64,000 nt of DNA. It comes from CAIQQQ01 sp040399685 (GTDB lineage: Bacteria > Pseudomonadota > Alphaproteobacteria > Acetobacterales > Acetobacteraceae). Position numbers and translations under genes: made by a program. Of this stretch, positions 37,520-45,713 are shown piece after piece (position 1 is the first letter of the stretch; every line of letters starts with the position of its first letter). The notes below the pieces were generated by a model that was not told the origin of the DNA, made no database searches, and saw only the letters and a program-made list of their open reading frames with translations. The DNA lies in contig JBBART010000007.1 in assembly GCA_040399685.1 (NCBI GenBank), positions 103,470-167,469 on the forward strand. Direction: 5' to 3'.

Positions 37520-38453
37520 TCAGCAGACAGTGCCCTGGGTTCCCGCGGAGTAAGGCGCCGACGTCACCGCAGCGTTCACGTCCTCCAGCGCCAACCCTTT
37601 CGTCTCGACTCCGATGAACGCCCCCACGAGCCCCTGCACCAGCAGGCCGCCGGGCTCGGTATGGTGGATGGGGCTGCTGTTCTCATGCAGCGCGAAATTG
37701 GCCACCGCGAGCGGGGTGGAGCGGCGGGTCGGGTTGGGCGGCTCGCAGATAAGGTGGTCCTGGCGACAGCTGAGGAAGATGTTGTCCGGCTCCTTCGGCA
37801 CGGTTGGCTCGGCGCCGCATTCCAGCATCTTGCCGGCATACCAGGCCATGGCCGGCATACCAGGCCATGGCCGGCGGGATGCCGGCGCGCATGGCGGGCG
37901 CCGCCCATTGCGCAGGATCGCTGCTGCAGCCTGCAAGAATGACCTGGGCGCCGTTGTCCAGCGCGCGGGCAAACGGTTCGGGGCCCATCATGCCCACGAT
38001 GCGCTCGGCGCGCTCCACCGTCGCGGCATCCAGCGGGGCCATCTTGCCAAGCGGGCGGGTTTTGCCGGCATTGATCCGCGCGATCAGCGAGGACTTGCTC
38101 TGTTCGGCATGGATCAGCGCCATTTTGAACGACAGCCCCTCCTCCCGCGCGATCTCGCGCACGAGGGCGGCGGTGTCTTGCAGATGCGGCTCACCGCCCG
38201 CCCCGCCGGAGGTGCCGATGATGCAGGGAATCTTCGCGGCCACCGCTGCGATCAGCATCAGGCGCAGGTCCCGCTTCACCGAAAGGCGCGAGCAGAAGGA
38301 TTTTCCGGCGCCGAGATAATAGGGTCCCGGATCGGTGCTGCCACCATCGCAGCCGATGATATGCGGCTCCCAGCTCATGCCGATCTTCAGCGATTCCTCT
38401 GCGAATCCGTATCCAAGGATGCCGCTGGTCGAAAGCATTCTGTATTCGTTCAA
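37520..38453 (-). pseudogene. AtuA-family (acyclic terpene utilization, DUF1446-like) gene, frameshifted
   Basis: The N-terminal part is clear (MLSTSGILGYG, then HIIGCDGGSTDPGPYYLGAG, IIGTSGGAGGEPHLQ and IVGMMGPEPFARALDNGAQV). Near 37850 the frame is lost in a 19-base tandem duplication and continues in another frame as AGKMLECGAEP and HLICEPPNPTRRSTPLAVAN to a stop at 37520. Even the joined product, about 300 residues, is shorter than intact relatives of about 450, and the last 45 residues do not fit the family. AtuA proteins act in acyclic terpene degradation, but their reaction is not well defined. A sequencing error cannot be excluded. Confidence 0.7.
37833..37870. repeat. 19-bp tandem duplication that breaks the AtuA-family gene
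   Basis: CCGGCATACCAGGCCATGG occurs twice in a row (37833-37851 and 37852-37870). Nineteen is not a multiple of three, so one copy too many shifts the frame. Removing one copy joins the two halves of the protein at AMAWYAGKMLECG. Confidence 0.85.
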
Positions 38454-38538
38454 GACGCGCTCCTAACGGAGGGAGGCCCGGCGCACCGGGCATCTGGGTT
38501 GGCGATGAGTCACAGGGCGAGAGGCTCCGCGACTGGGT

Positions 38539-39918
38539 TCATGAGGCATCCCGCAGCTTGCCCGCGCGCCAGTCACCGGCCATCGGACGCGGCAGACCGA
38601 GGTTTTCGCGCTGGGTCTGTCCGGCATAGTCCTTGTGGTACAGCCCGCGTCGTTGCAGTTCCGGCACCACGTACCGGGTGAAATCCTCGAACGCACCCGG
38701 CGTGTGGGTCGCGGCCAGCACAAAGCCGTCGCAGGCGCCCGCGGTGAACCATTCTTCCATCTGGTCGGCCACAGCCGTGGGTGTGCCGCAAAAGATCGGA
38801 AATTCCCCGATGGTGCCACGGCGGGAGAAGTGCACGAAATCCCGGACGGTTGGATTGCTCTTGCCGCTGAGCGACACGACGCGCTCGCGAAAGCCGCTCC
38901 AGGATAATTTCTTCAGCTCATCATCGGTGAATTCGGAGTCCATGTCCTTGCTGCCGAAATCAAAGTCCAGCGCTTCAGACAACAAGATCACAGCGTCAAT
39001 TGGCTTGGACAATGCACGAATATATTCACGCTTCTCCTCAGCCGCCGCCTGTGTGTCGGCCACACAGACGTAAAAGGCTGGGCATACGCTCACACTGTCC
39101 GGGTTGCGCCCGGCGGCTGCAACGGCGGCTTTCAGTTCGCCATATTGCTTCTGGCCGGCGGCGATATTCGGATACACGACGAAGATCAGCTCGCCCCATT
39201 GCCCAGCGAACGAGCGCCCGCGTCCGCTCTGGCCTGCCTGGATCAGAACCGTATGACCCTGCGGCGAACGCGGCAACGGCAGCGGCCCCTTGCAGTTGAA
39301 GTATTTTCCGTGATGATTCAGCGCGTGCACCTTGGCCGGATCTGCAAAACGACCGCTTTGCTTGTCGACGATCAAGGCATCATCTTCCCAACTGTCCCAC
39401 AGGCCGAGAACAACCACCATGAATTCATCGGCACGACCGTAACGCAGGTCATGCGCAAGGTGCTCGGTGCGACCGAAATTGGCGGCCTCGGAATTGTCGA
39501 GCGATGTCACAACGTTCCAGGCCGCACGGCCTTTGGTCATGAGGTCGAGCGTTCCGAACAGCCGAGCCACGTGGAACGGCTCGTAATAGGTCGCGGGATA
39601 GGTGATGCCCAAGCCGAGCCGGCTGGTAACGGCGGCGATCATGGTGATGATCGAAACCGGATCCATCTTGACCACCCGCACGCCGTTGACCACGGCGTCG
39701 CGATAGTCCGCGTTGAAGATGTCCGGCAGGGCCAGGCGGTCATCGAAGAATGTGAGGTGGAACTTGCCCTCCTCCATCACCCGGCCAAGGCGCTGGAAGT
39801 AATCCGGCGACGTGAAATCCACAGCCCCTGCCGGATGACGCCAGGAACCTGGAGCGATCGCGCAGTTCTGCGCTTGCAAAAAGCCCACTATTTTCATCTG
39901 CCGTCGTGTATCGGCCAT
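38539..39918 (-). CDS. Flavin-dependent monooxygenase, NtaA/SnaA/DszA type (LLM class)
   Basis: A 459-residue bacterial luciferase-fold protein that uses FMNH2 from a separate reductase. Visible are GLGITYPATYYEPFHVARLF, TKGRAAWNVVTS, the segment RYGRADEFMVVVLGLWDSWE and LIQAGQSGRGRSFA, all typical of the nitrilotriacetate/dibenzothiophene-sulfone monooxygenase group. I chose the ATG at 39918, five bases after GGAGG; the ATG at 39930 would overlap that site. No flavin reductase gene is adjacent. It is transcribed towards the AtuA-family pseudogene and may once have worked with it. Confidence 0.92.
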   Translation of the reverse strand: MADTRRQMKIVGFLQAQNCAIAPGSWRHPAGAVDFTSPDYFQRLGRVMEEGKFHLTFFDDRLALPDIFNADYRDAVVNGVRVVKMDPVSIITMIAAVTSRLGLGITYPATYYEPFHVARLFGTLDLMTKGRAAWNVVTSLDNSEAANFGRTEHLAHDLRYGRADEFMVVVLGLWDSWEDDALIVDKQSGRFADPAKVHALNHHGKYFNCKGPLPLPRSPQGHTVLIQAGQSGRGRSFAGQWGELIFVVYPNIAAGQKQYGELKAAVAAAGRNPDSVSVCPAFYVCVADTQAAAEEKREYIRALSKPIDAVILLSEALDFDFGSKDMDSEFTDDELKKLSWSGFRERVVSLSGKSNPTVRDFVHFSRRGTIGEFPIFCGTPTAVADQMEEWFTAGACDGFVLAATHTPGAFEDFTRYVVPELQRRGLYHKDYAGQTQRENLGLPRPMAGDWRAGKLRDAS

Positions 39919-39989
39919 CGCATCCTCCATATGCGCAATCGTTTGCTCAGTTGGGTTCAGAGCTATCGATTCCGGAATTTTTTTCTCAA

Positions 39990-40017
39990 TTTATATCAAG
40001 CCACTGTTGCGCGACAA
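39990..40017 (-). promoter_or_regulatory. Candidate promoter for the flavin monooxygenase gene
   Basis: On the minus strand TTGTCG (40017-40012) and TATAAA (39995-39990) are 16 bases apart, 72 bases upstream of the start. The 300 bases from 39919 to 40234 are AT-rich compared with their surroundings and contain no recognisable gene; they also form the left edge of the prophage. Confidence 0.4.
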
Positions 40018-40234
40018 TTGAATCTGGAAACTTCGACAGCCGATTTCGGAACGCTTTTTTTACTCCGATGATTGAAATTTAACGGCCAATCAAACTCGCC
40101 TTAGAAGCTGAAAATTGCGGTCTTAAACCTCGCTAATCAGCACGTCATCAGCCACCTTAGCGACGATACGAATATGGTGTTGAGACCCATATGTCCCTGT
40201 CAGACCAACCGCATCTTTATATCGGTTTTGGGCA

Positions 40235-40750
40235 TCATTTCGTCCTGTTCCAGCGGCTCAATTCGTCGACTGTGAGCCAGTGGATCGATTCGTTCGGGGT
40301 GGCGAGCATCGCTGACACGATGAGTTCCGGCGTGCCGAAACTGACCATCAGATCACCCATCGCCGCGTCGACGACCGGCCCGGCATCAGACCGGTGCACG
40401 CCCACGCGCCCACCTAGCGCCACGGATCGTCGCACCCCCGCGGCATAGAGCAGCGCGCACCCGCTGGTGCACTGGCCGTCCACACGGGTGGCCGCACCGG
40501 CGGCGCGGATCAATCCGGCCATTTGCGCGGCGGATGCTACAAGGCCCCCGTCGCTATCCAGCACCACCAGCGGCGCGGGCATCGCGCCGGCGAAATCCGC
40601 GCGGGCCGTCTCGTCGAGAAATCCAGCCACGCGCACCTCAGTGGGTGTGCGGGTAATTGCCGAGCAGCCTGAGATCAGCGCTGTCCATAACCCCAGCGAG
40701 ATCGGGACCGCGATGAGCAGCCCCCGGAAGAACCTCACCTCAGAACCCAT
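40235..40750 (-). CDS. Prophage lipoprotein with ClpP/crotonase-like serine protease fold
   Basis: A 171-residue protein. The N-terminus is a lipoprotein signal with lipobox LISGC (Cys29). The mature part reads PLVVLDSDGGL at 60-70, then QCTSGCALLYAAGV at 93-106 and GGRVGVHRSD at 113-122. This is the arrangement of periplasmic ClpP-like proteins, with a possible Ser96/His119 pair. It is the last gene of the prophage late region and overlaps the SGNH fibre-like gene by 11 bases, so it appears to be made from the same message. A role in superinfection exclusion or envelope change of the lysogen is inference. Confidence 0.7.
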   Translation of the reverse strand: MGSEVRFFRGLLIAVPISLGLWTALISGCSAITRTPTEVRVAGFLDETARADFAGAMPAPLVVLDSDGGLVASAAQMAGLIRAAGAATRVDGQCTSGCALLYAAGVRRSVALGGRVGVHRSDAGPVVDAAMGDLMVSFGTPELIVSAMLATPNESIHWLTVDELSRWNRTK

Positions 40751-43700
40751 CCAGGTCGACGAACCCCGTCGAGCTCGAACCGGTCACCGTCGTCCCGTTG
40801 ATCGAAACGGCTGTCACCGTCGCAGCCAGGGACTGCGAAAGCACCTGCGGCGTGTGTAGGAATGCGGTTGGGTAGGTGTAGGCGGCAGCCCCAACGCAGG
40901 CGCTGAGGTAAATGACCACCTGCTTGTAGCTGGCGCCCTGCTGCGGCTGCGAGAATGTGGCGGTGCCGCTGGTGGCGCAGTTCACGATCGTCTGCGCGGC
41001 AGTGGATTTGCTGACAGGCCCGCCAGATGAGACGCCGAATACCACGTTGCCACTGGCATCCATGTTCAGCGAGTTACTCGGTGAACCCGGCTGGATGTTC
41101 ACCGGCCAGTTGCCTGAGACGCCATCGCGCAGAGACCACGACTGATTGCCGTTGTTCGATAGGCCCTCCAGCCAACGGGTGGTGCAAGTCGTGTTACACG
41201 AGTCCTGAAACGCAATGCCGGCAGAGTTGTTGTACATCGCCCGCCCGATATACATCGTGTTCGAGCCTGCCGGGGCGATGAATTTCGTGATGAGTCCAGA
41301 AGTATTGAGCGCTGAGACAGAGAAGGCTGTTGAACCCTGTATGGCAGGGCTGTTGATCTGAATGCCGCCGGGGGTAATCGAGTTCGCACAACCAGTGGGT
41401 TGGACGCCTGATGCGGTCGCGTTGATGCAGACGACCGGAACGGTGTGGGTTGAATTGTAGATGTTCCACTGGGTGAAAAGGTCTTGAGCCAGATAGCCAG
41501 CCCCGCTTGCGTCCGCGTAGAAGTGGGTCAGAGGGTAGTTACCGCACGTCGGGTTTGCGCTCGTGCAGACGCCCAAATTTGGGGCGTTCGGCGTCGTCAC
41601 ACCAAGCCAGAGGTTTGAAGTGGAGGTGCTGGTGTTGGCGACGGGCTTCTGTTCTGCCCCCAAGAAACTGTCGATGCCCATGGCGGTCCACAACCCCATT
41701 GCGTGTGCCAGTTGCTCGGATGCGGCAGAATGGACGCTGTCCGAAAGCTGACCGCGCATCTCCATCTGGGCATAGGTTTCGGGGGAGTAGTTATCGTAGT
41801 AGAAATACCCGTTTGCTTTTGCTGCGTCGCGCTGTGCAGCCGTGAAGATAGGGATGCACGGGTTGTTGATGTCGTAAGAGCCGGTTGCCTGGATGTCCGC
41901 CAAAGGGTTCGCCGCCTTGATCATGGCCGTGTACGCGGCCCACCAATACGAATATGGTTGGAACACCGTTGGTGCCGCCGTCGTTGCTTGTTGACAGCCG
42001 CCAACACCGCCCGTCACGCCGTTGGCTTTCATCTCGAACATCGAGAGCAAATTGCTATCGCTGGCCATAGCGATACCTGCCTCAGTTGCGGAGCCAGTCG
42101 TGGCCGTCGAAACGGTGCCGGAAAACTGCGTTGAGGATAGGCCCGACGAAAGCACAGTCACCGCTGCCGCATTGATTTTCTGGTTGGTAGCGAACCCACC
42201 CAGGACCAGCTTTTGTCCTGCAACGAGCGTATTGGCCGCCGTGAAAGTGCAGGCCGTCCCGGTGCAAGACCACGCTGTGATCGCGGTTGACTGTCCCGTG
42301 GCGCTGGCCAGCCACGGCCCGATGACGGCCGTTGGCACCGAGGACACGTCCGGCAGGGATTGCCCGCCGCCACCCACGCCAGCCACGCCGATTATTCCGT
42401 TCTGGGTCGTGTCGTAAATCCCGACACCCACCATATCGATAGAGCCACCCGATGCCGCGACGGTGATCGTGTATTGATCCGGGGCCGCCTGCACGAATTT
42501 GAAAACTTTACCAACGCTCGTGGCATTGTAGGCAGACCCCGTATAGAGGACCGTGGACCCGAGCGTGCGGGACGTGGCCGTGATCGTGATCGTCCCCGGC
42601 GCAGCACCAGAAACGGCGGCGATTGGCTCGGCCAAATAATAGACCTTCAGGACGTTCCCGTAGCCGTATGTGCCGCCTGACCCGAATGTTTCACTGCTAC
42701 CGGCCGTGATGTTGATCAAAGTGCCGGTTGGTGAACGGGTATAGTCGCCAGAGGGGAATGTCACAGTTCCAGTGGATGAATTGGTTGTTGCGCCGGAAGC
42801 TGGGCACGGCTCCCCATAGCTGGCCTGCACACCCCCGATGCCGCCACCGAAATCATAACCGGCAGACCCGTATTTACCGACCAAACCGCACACAATGAAC
42901 ATGTTATGGAAGCCGGCCGTGCTGTCCCCATTCGGCATCACACGAAGCTGAGACGGGTTGTTTCCAGTTCCTGGATACATATTGGCAACACCGTTGTGCA
43001 TCGCGGAAAGCTCCGGATAATACGGGGCGGCACCAATGCTTATCAGCGCTGCAGATGGGCTGGCCACGTCCCCTAGGTTCGCCGATTTGGCCAGAGATAA
43101 CGCCTCCGCCGCAGTCGCGCGGGTCGTCTCAGCGGTCAGCGCCGTGGTCGTGACTGCGCCTGATACGTCACCCACCGCCAATGCAACAGCGCCCGTTTTG
43201 CCAGCTACGGACATGACCGCTCCGGATGCGTTCAGCGTGCCTGCGGTCATCGATAGGCCAGAGCCCAGCGTTACGGTGCTGACCGATCCGGCCCCCGCAT
43301 TGCCAAGCAGCGCGCCGGTCGATGCTGGGACAGACGCAGCGGGGAGCGCTAGGGCATCGGGCGCGATGCGAGCCGTCGTCTCGGCAGCCAGCGCCGAGGT
43401 TGTCGCTTTGGTCGCTTCTGCCGCTGTCGCGCGGGTGGTCTCGGTTGAGATGGCCGTGGCGTTGACGCTTTCAGCCGCACGGGCAGTCGTAGCTTCCGCG
43501 GAGATCGCGGATGCATTCGTGGTGTCCGCCGCAGCCCGCGCCGTGGCTTCGCCGGATACTGCAGCCGCGCGAGTGGTCGTCTCAGCCGTAACCGCGGCGC
43601 TCAACGCGGCCTCAGCGGTCGTCGCGCGCGTCGCCTCTGCGCTGTCAGCAGTGGTGCGAGTGCTGGCTTCACTCGAAATTGCAGCCGCTCGGGCTGTTGC

Positions 43701-44300
43701 CTCGGCGGCCACCGCTGCGGTGTTCGAGGACTCGGCCGCGGTGGCACGGGCCGCCTCACCCGAAACGGCCGCAGACCGCGCCGCCGCTTCGCCAGATACA
43801 GCCGTTCCGCGTGCCGTTACCTCGGTGGCGATTGCTGAGGTGTTCGAGGACTCAGCCGCCAACGCACGGGACGTTGCGGTCGTCAGCACGCCCCCGTCCG
43901 CAACGGTGCCTGTCGACGCGCCGACACTCAATACCGCCGCGCCGCCAAGTCCGAGATTGGAACGCGCCGTGGCAGCGCTGGTGAGGTCGGACAGGTTGGC
44001 CGATTTCGCAGCCGCCGCATTGGCCGTGGCTTGGGCGGCTGCTTCGGCAGAGCGAGCGAGCGCTGCCTCACCCGCGACAGCCGCAGATCGCGCAGCCGCT
44101 TCGCCAGATACAGCCGTTCCGCGCGCCGTCGCCTCAGCGCTGATCGCTGCCCCGACGAACGCCGTGGTGGCCGCGTGACTATCCAAGGTGCCGGCCGGTT
44201 GTGTTTGGACCAGTGGTGCCGGAAGGCTTTGCGCCTGGGCAGGCCCGGCCAGAAGCACGACCGAGAGGGCAATTTGAAGGGCACGTTTGATCAAGTCCAT
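40740..44300 (-). CDS. Fibre-like protein with signal peptide, hendecad coiled coil and SGNH hydrolase domain
   Basis: A 1186-residue protein. The start at 44300 has GGAG eight bases upstream. Parts in order: a Sec-type signal peptide (MDLIKRALQIALSVVLLAG, cleavage near AQA); an ATTAFV motif shared with the fibre at 44928-45710; about 300 residues of 11-residue repeats such as AVSGEAAARSA, a right-handed coiled-coil pattern; a domain with Ser460 in NGDSTAGF and Asp854/His857 in SDSVHSA, fitting an SGNH esterase; and a beta-rich C-terminus. A phage fibre should not need export, so the signal peptide is odd. It may deacetylate surface polysaccharide. Confidence 0.75.
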   Translation of the reverse strand: MDLIKRALQIALSVVLLAGPAQAQSLPAPLVQTQPAGTLDSHAATTAFVGAAISAEATARGTAVSGEAAARSAAVAGEAALARSAEAAAQATANAAAAKSANLSDLTSAATARSNLGLGGAAVLSVGASTGTVADGGVLTTATSRALAAESSNTSAIATEVTARGTAVSGEAAARSAAVSGEAARATAAESSNTAAVAAEATARAAAISSEASTRTTADSAEATRATTAEAALSAAVTAETTTRAAAVSGEATARAAADTTNASAISAEATTARAAESVNATAISTETTRATAAEATKATTSALAAETTARIAPDALALPAASVPASTGALLGNAGAGSVSTVTLGSGLSMTAGTLNASGAVMSVAGKTGAVALAVGDVSGAVTTTALTAETTRATAAEALSLAKSANLGDVASPSAALISIGAAPYYPELSAMHNGVANMYPGTGNNPSQLRVMPNGDSTAGFHNMFIVCGLVGKYGSAGYDFGGGIGGVQASYGEPCPASGATTNSSTGTVTFPSGDYTRSPTGTLINITAGSSETFGSGGTYGYGNVLKVYYLAEPIAAVSGAAPGTITITATSRTLGSTVLYTGSAYNATSVGKVFKFVQAAPDQYTITVAASGGSIDMVGVGIYDTTQNGIIGVAGVGGGGQSLPDVSSVPTAVIGPWLASATGQSTAITAWSCTGTACTFTAANTLVAGQKLVLGGFATNQKINAAAVTVLSSGLSSTQFSGTVSTATTGSATEAGIAMASDSNLLSMFEMKANGVTGGVGGCQQATTAAPTVFQPYSYWWAAYTAMIKAANPLADIQATGSYDINNPCIPIFTAAQRDAAKANGYFYYDNYSPETYAQMEMRGQLSDSVHSAASEQLAHAMGLWTAMGIDSFLGAEQKPVANTSTSTSNLWLGVTTPNAPNLGVCTSANPTCGNYPLTHFYADASGAGYLAQDLFTQWNIYNSTHTVPVVCINATASGVQPTGCANSITPGGIQINSPAIQGSTAFSVSALNTSGLITKFIAPAGSNTMYIGRAMYNNSAGIAFQDSCNTTCTTRWLEGLSNNGNQSWSLRDGVSGNWPVNIQPGSPSNSLNMDASGNVVFGVSSGGPVSKSTAAQTIVNCATSGTATFSQPQQGASYKQVVIYLSACVGAAAYTYPTAFLHTPQVLSQSLAATVTAVSINGTTVTGSSSTGFVDLDGF
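43783..44123. repeat. Direct repeats inside the coiled-coil part of the fibre-like gene
   Basis: Twenty-nine identical bases occur at 43783-43811 and 44095-44123 (core GCTTCGCCAGATACAGCC). A variant lies near 43547, and GTGTTCGAGGACTC occurs near 43719 and 43839. They encode the 11-residue repeats, so recombination between copies separated by a multiple of three would change shaft length without a frameshift. Confidence 0.7.
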
Positions 44301-44488
44301 GAGAGAACTCCGCCGTCGTTCCAGGGGGTTCCGACCGTGCTGGGCTGGGTCGTGGGCAGCGTCAGCCACCATGATGTCATGGCGGCATGTGTAGCCGCCG
44401 GGCTGGGCACACCGATGGTGCCAGCAGCGATTTCCGCAAGTAATTGGCTAAAGACCGCATCACCCAACGGAGCCAGAATGAGCTTCAT
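44291..44488 (-). CDS. Small phage protein of 65 residues
   Basis: Not recognised. It starts in the stop of the 102-residue gene (ATGA) and ends ten bases inside the fibre-like gene, so its reading frame is tied to both neighbours. The sequence begins MKLILAPLGDAVFSQLLAEI and has no membrane segment. The position among fibre genes suggests a baseplate or chaperone-type accessory, without proof. Confidence 0.55.
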   Translation of the reverse strand: MKLILAPLGDAVFSQLLAEIAAGTIGVPSPAATHAAMTSWWLTLPTTQPSTVGTPWNDGGVLSWT

Positions 44489-44793
44489 ACGGTCACCGAC
44501 CGGGCGACTGACACTACGAACGTGGTGCTAAAATCCACTTCGCCCTGAAGGCTCAGGCGCACATCTGCCACCAGCCGGCCTATCGGCCAACCACCAGTCA
44601 TGGCTGAAATTGCCGCAAGGCCTACTGTGCCACCGGCCTGCACGTCTAGATCAGCCACGAGGCGGCCCATGGCGTCGCGCACCTGTGCCGACAGCACCCC
44701 CGTTGAAATATCCATCGGCACGCCAGCATCCGTCTGAAAGGCCAGCCCAAGCCGTAACGTCTGGCCCTGTTTCACATCGATTTCGGCGGTCAT
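44485..44793 (-). CDS. Small phage protein of 102 residues (BppU-like beta domain)
   Basis: Predominantly beta: MTAEIDVKQGQTLRLGLAFQ, VPMDISTGVLSAQVRD and FSTTFVVSVARSVTV alternate polar and hydrophobic residues. The layout resembles the N-terminal beta sandwich of baseplate upper proteins that anchor receptor-binding proteins in siphophages. It sits between the fibre gene and the 65-residue gene. The BppU resemblance is weak and by eye only. Confidence 0.6.
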   Translation of the reverse strand: MTAEIDVKQGQTLRLGLAFQTDAGVPMDISTGVLSAQVRDAMGRLVADLDVQAGGTVGLAAISAMTGGWPIGRLVADVRLSLQGEVDFSTTFVVSVARSVTV

Positions 44794-44794
44794 T

Positions 44795-44875
44795 TTAGTC
44801 TTCCTGGCTGGGCGCAGTGGAGCACCTTAGAGCCAGCTCAACCGGGCGTATCAGGCCGACCAATGCCCCCTGCAT
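44795..44875 (-). CDS. Possible 26-residue phage peptide
   Basis: A complete frame begins MQGALVGLIRPVELAL and ends with TAA one base before the next gene starts. GGGGTG lies directly before the ATG, close for a ribosome site. The otherwise empty 134-base gap and the tight fit to the next start are the only support. Confidence 0.3.
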   Translation of the reverse strand: MQGALVGLIRPVELALRCSTAPSQED

Positions 44876-44927
44876 CACCCCAAAATCAGGTTGTCCGTCG
44901 CCAGTCTGAAACCCGCCTCAGGCGCCT

Positions 44928-45710
44928 CTAACCGCCACCTTGATCCATGCCGCCGCCAGTCGATCCAGTGGACTGGAAGATAGCCAACGCCTTAGCCACA
45001 ACTGCCTGGACAAATGCCGTGGTGGCGATCTGCGTGGAATTATTGGCTGAGTCTACCGTGGGTGCAGTGGCAATATCTCGCAGGGCGGGCGAGGACAGTG
45101 GCGCATAGCCAGAAAGGTCAACGGAGGCCCCGCCACCGCCTGGTTGTGCGGCCGTCGTTTGCACCGAGCCGTCGGGGAACACAAATCCGCCAGCGGTCGA
45201 CGTGATGAAATTGCTGACAAAGATCCGCGCATCGAACGAGACGATTTGGTGGAACTCAACGGTGTTCCAAAATACCCCGGTCCCACCTATTGCGACGTTG
45301 CCATTCAGGTTCAACGGCCCTGTTATGGCAACGCCACCGGCCGCCACCACCAAACCGCCAGCCGTGATATTTACGCCGCCGGCCTGGACGATCAACCCAC
45401 CCGTCAACGTGCCGCCGGATGATGGCAGGCTAGTGCCGGCAGAGGTGTTGGCCGGCTGAAACTGCTTCACCGTCTCATTGATTGTGCCGATGGTAATCCA
45501 AGCTGTATCCGCCTGGTCGCGCACCCGCACCGTGCCGTCGCTCGTGTTGTGCCACCACAACCCGGCGATGGACGCGAGCCCGGTGGACGATGCCGTCGGC
45601 GGTGTGCTGCCCTGCGCCATGGTCGCGAGCTGCGTGGCGACTTCGTTGATCTGGGTGTTCTCGGCGTACCCTGAAACCGTGCCTGTCGTGGCAACAACGT
45701 GCGTGCCCAT
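44928..45710 (-). CDS. Phage tail fibre protein
   Basis: A 260-residue fibre protein. It contains ASIAGLWWHNTSDGTVRVRD, a beta-rich repeat region (LTGGLIVQAGGVNITAGGLV), FVFPDGSVQTTAA and the C-terminal ANNSTQIATTAFVQAVVAKA, all common in tail fibres. It ends in a Gly-rich tail. It begins three bases after the J-like gene and probably attaches to the tail tip. The ATTAFV motif recurs in the large fibre-like protein. Confidence 0.75.
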   Translation of the reverse strand: MGTHVVATTGTVSGYAENTQINEVATQLATMAQGSTPPTASSTGLASIAGLWWHNTSDGTVRVRDQADTAWITIGTINETVKQFQPANTSAGTSLPSSGGTLTGGLIVQAGGVNITAGGLVVAAGGVAITGPLNLNGNVAIGGTGVFWNTVEFHQIVSFDARIFVSNFITSTAGGFVFPDGSVQTTAAQPGGGGASVDLSGYAPLSSPALRDIATAPTVDSANNSTQIATTAFVQAVVAKALAIFQSTGSTGGGMDQGGG

Positions 45711-45713
45711 ATC

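Noticed and set aside
37306..37553. Plus-strand frames continuing after the SH3 remnant
   Set aside because: They do not continue the SH3 protein in any frame by eye and show no other motif.
38476..38491. Small hairpin GCCCGG-CGCA-CCGGGC between the flavin monooxygenase gene and the AtuA pseudogene
   Set aside because: Six-base GC arms are common in DNA of this composition and there is no T-run.
39919..40234. Prophage attachment site or tRNA gene at the left edge
   Set aside because: No cloverleaf-like sequence was seen, and an att core cannot be recognised without the other end of the prophage.
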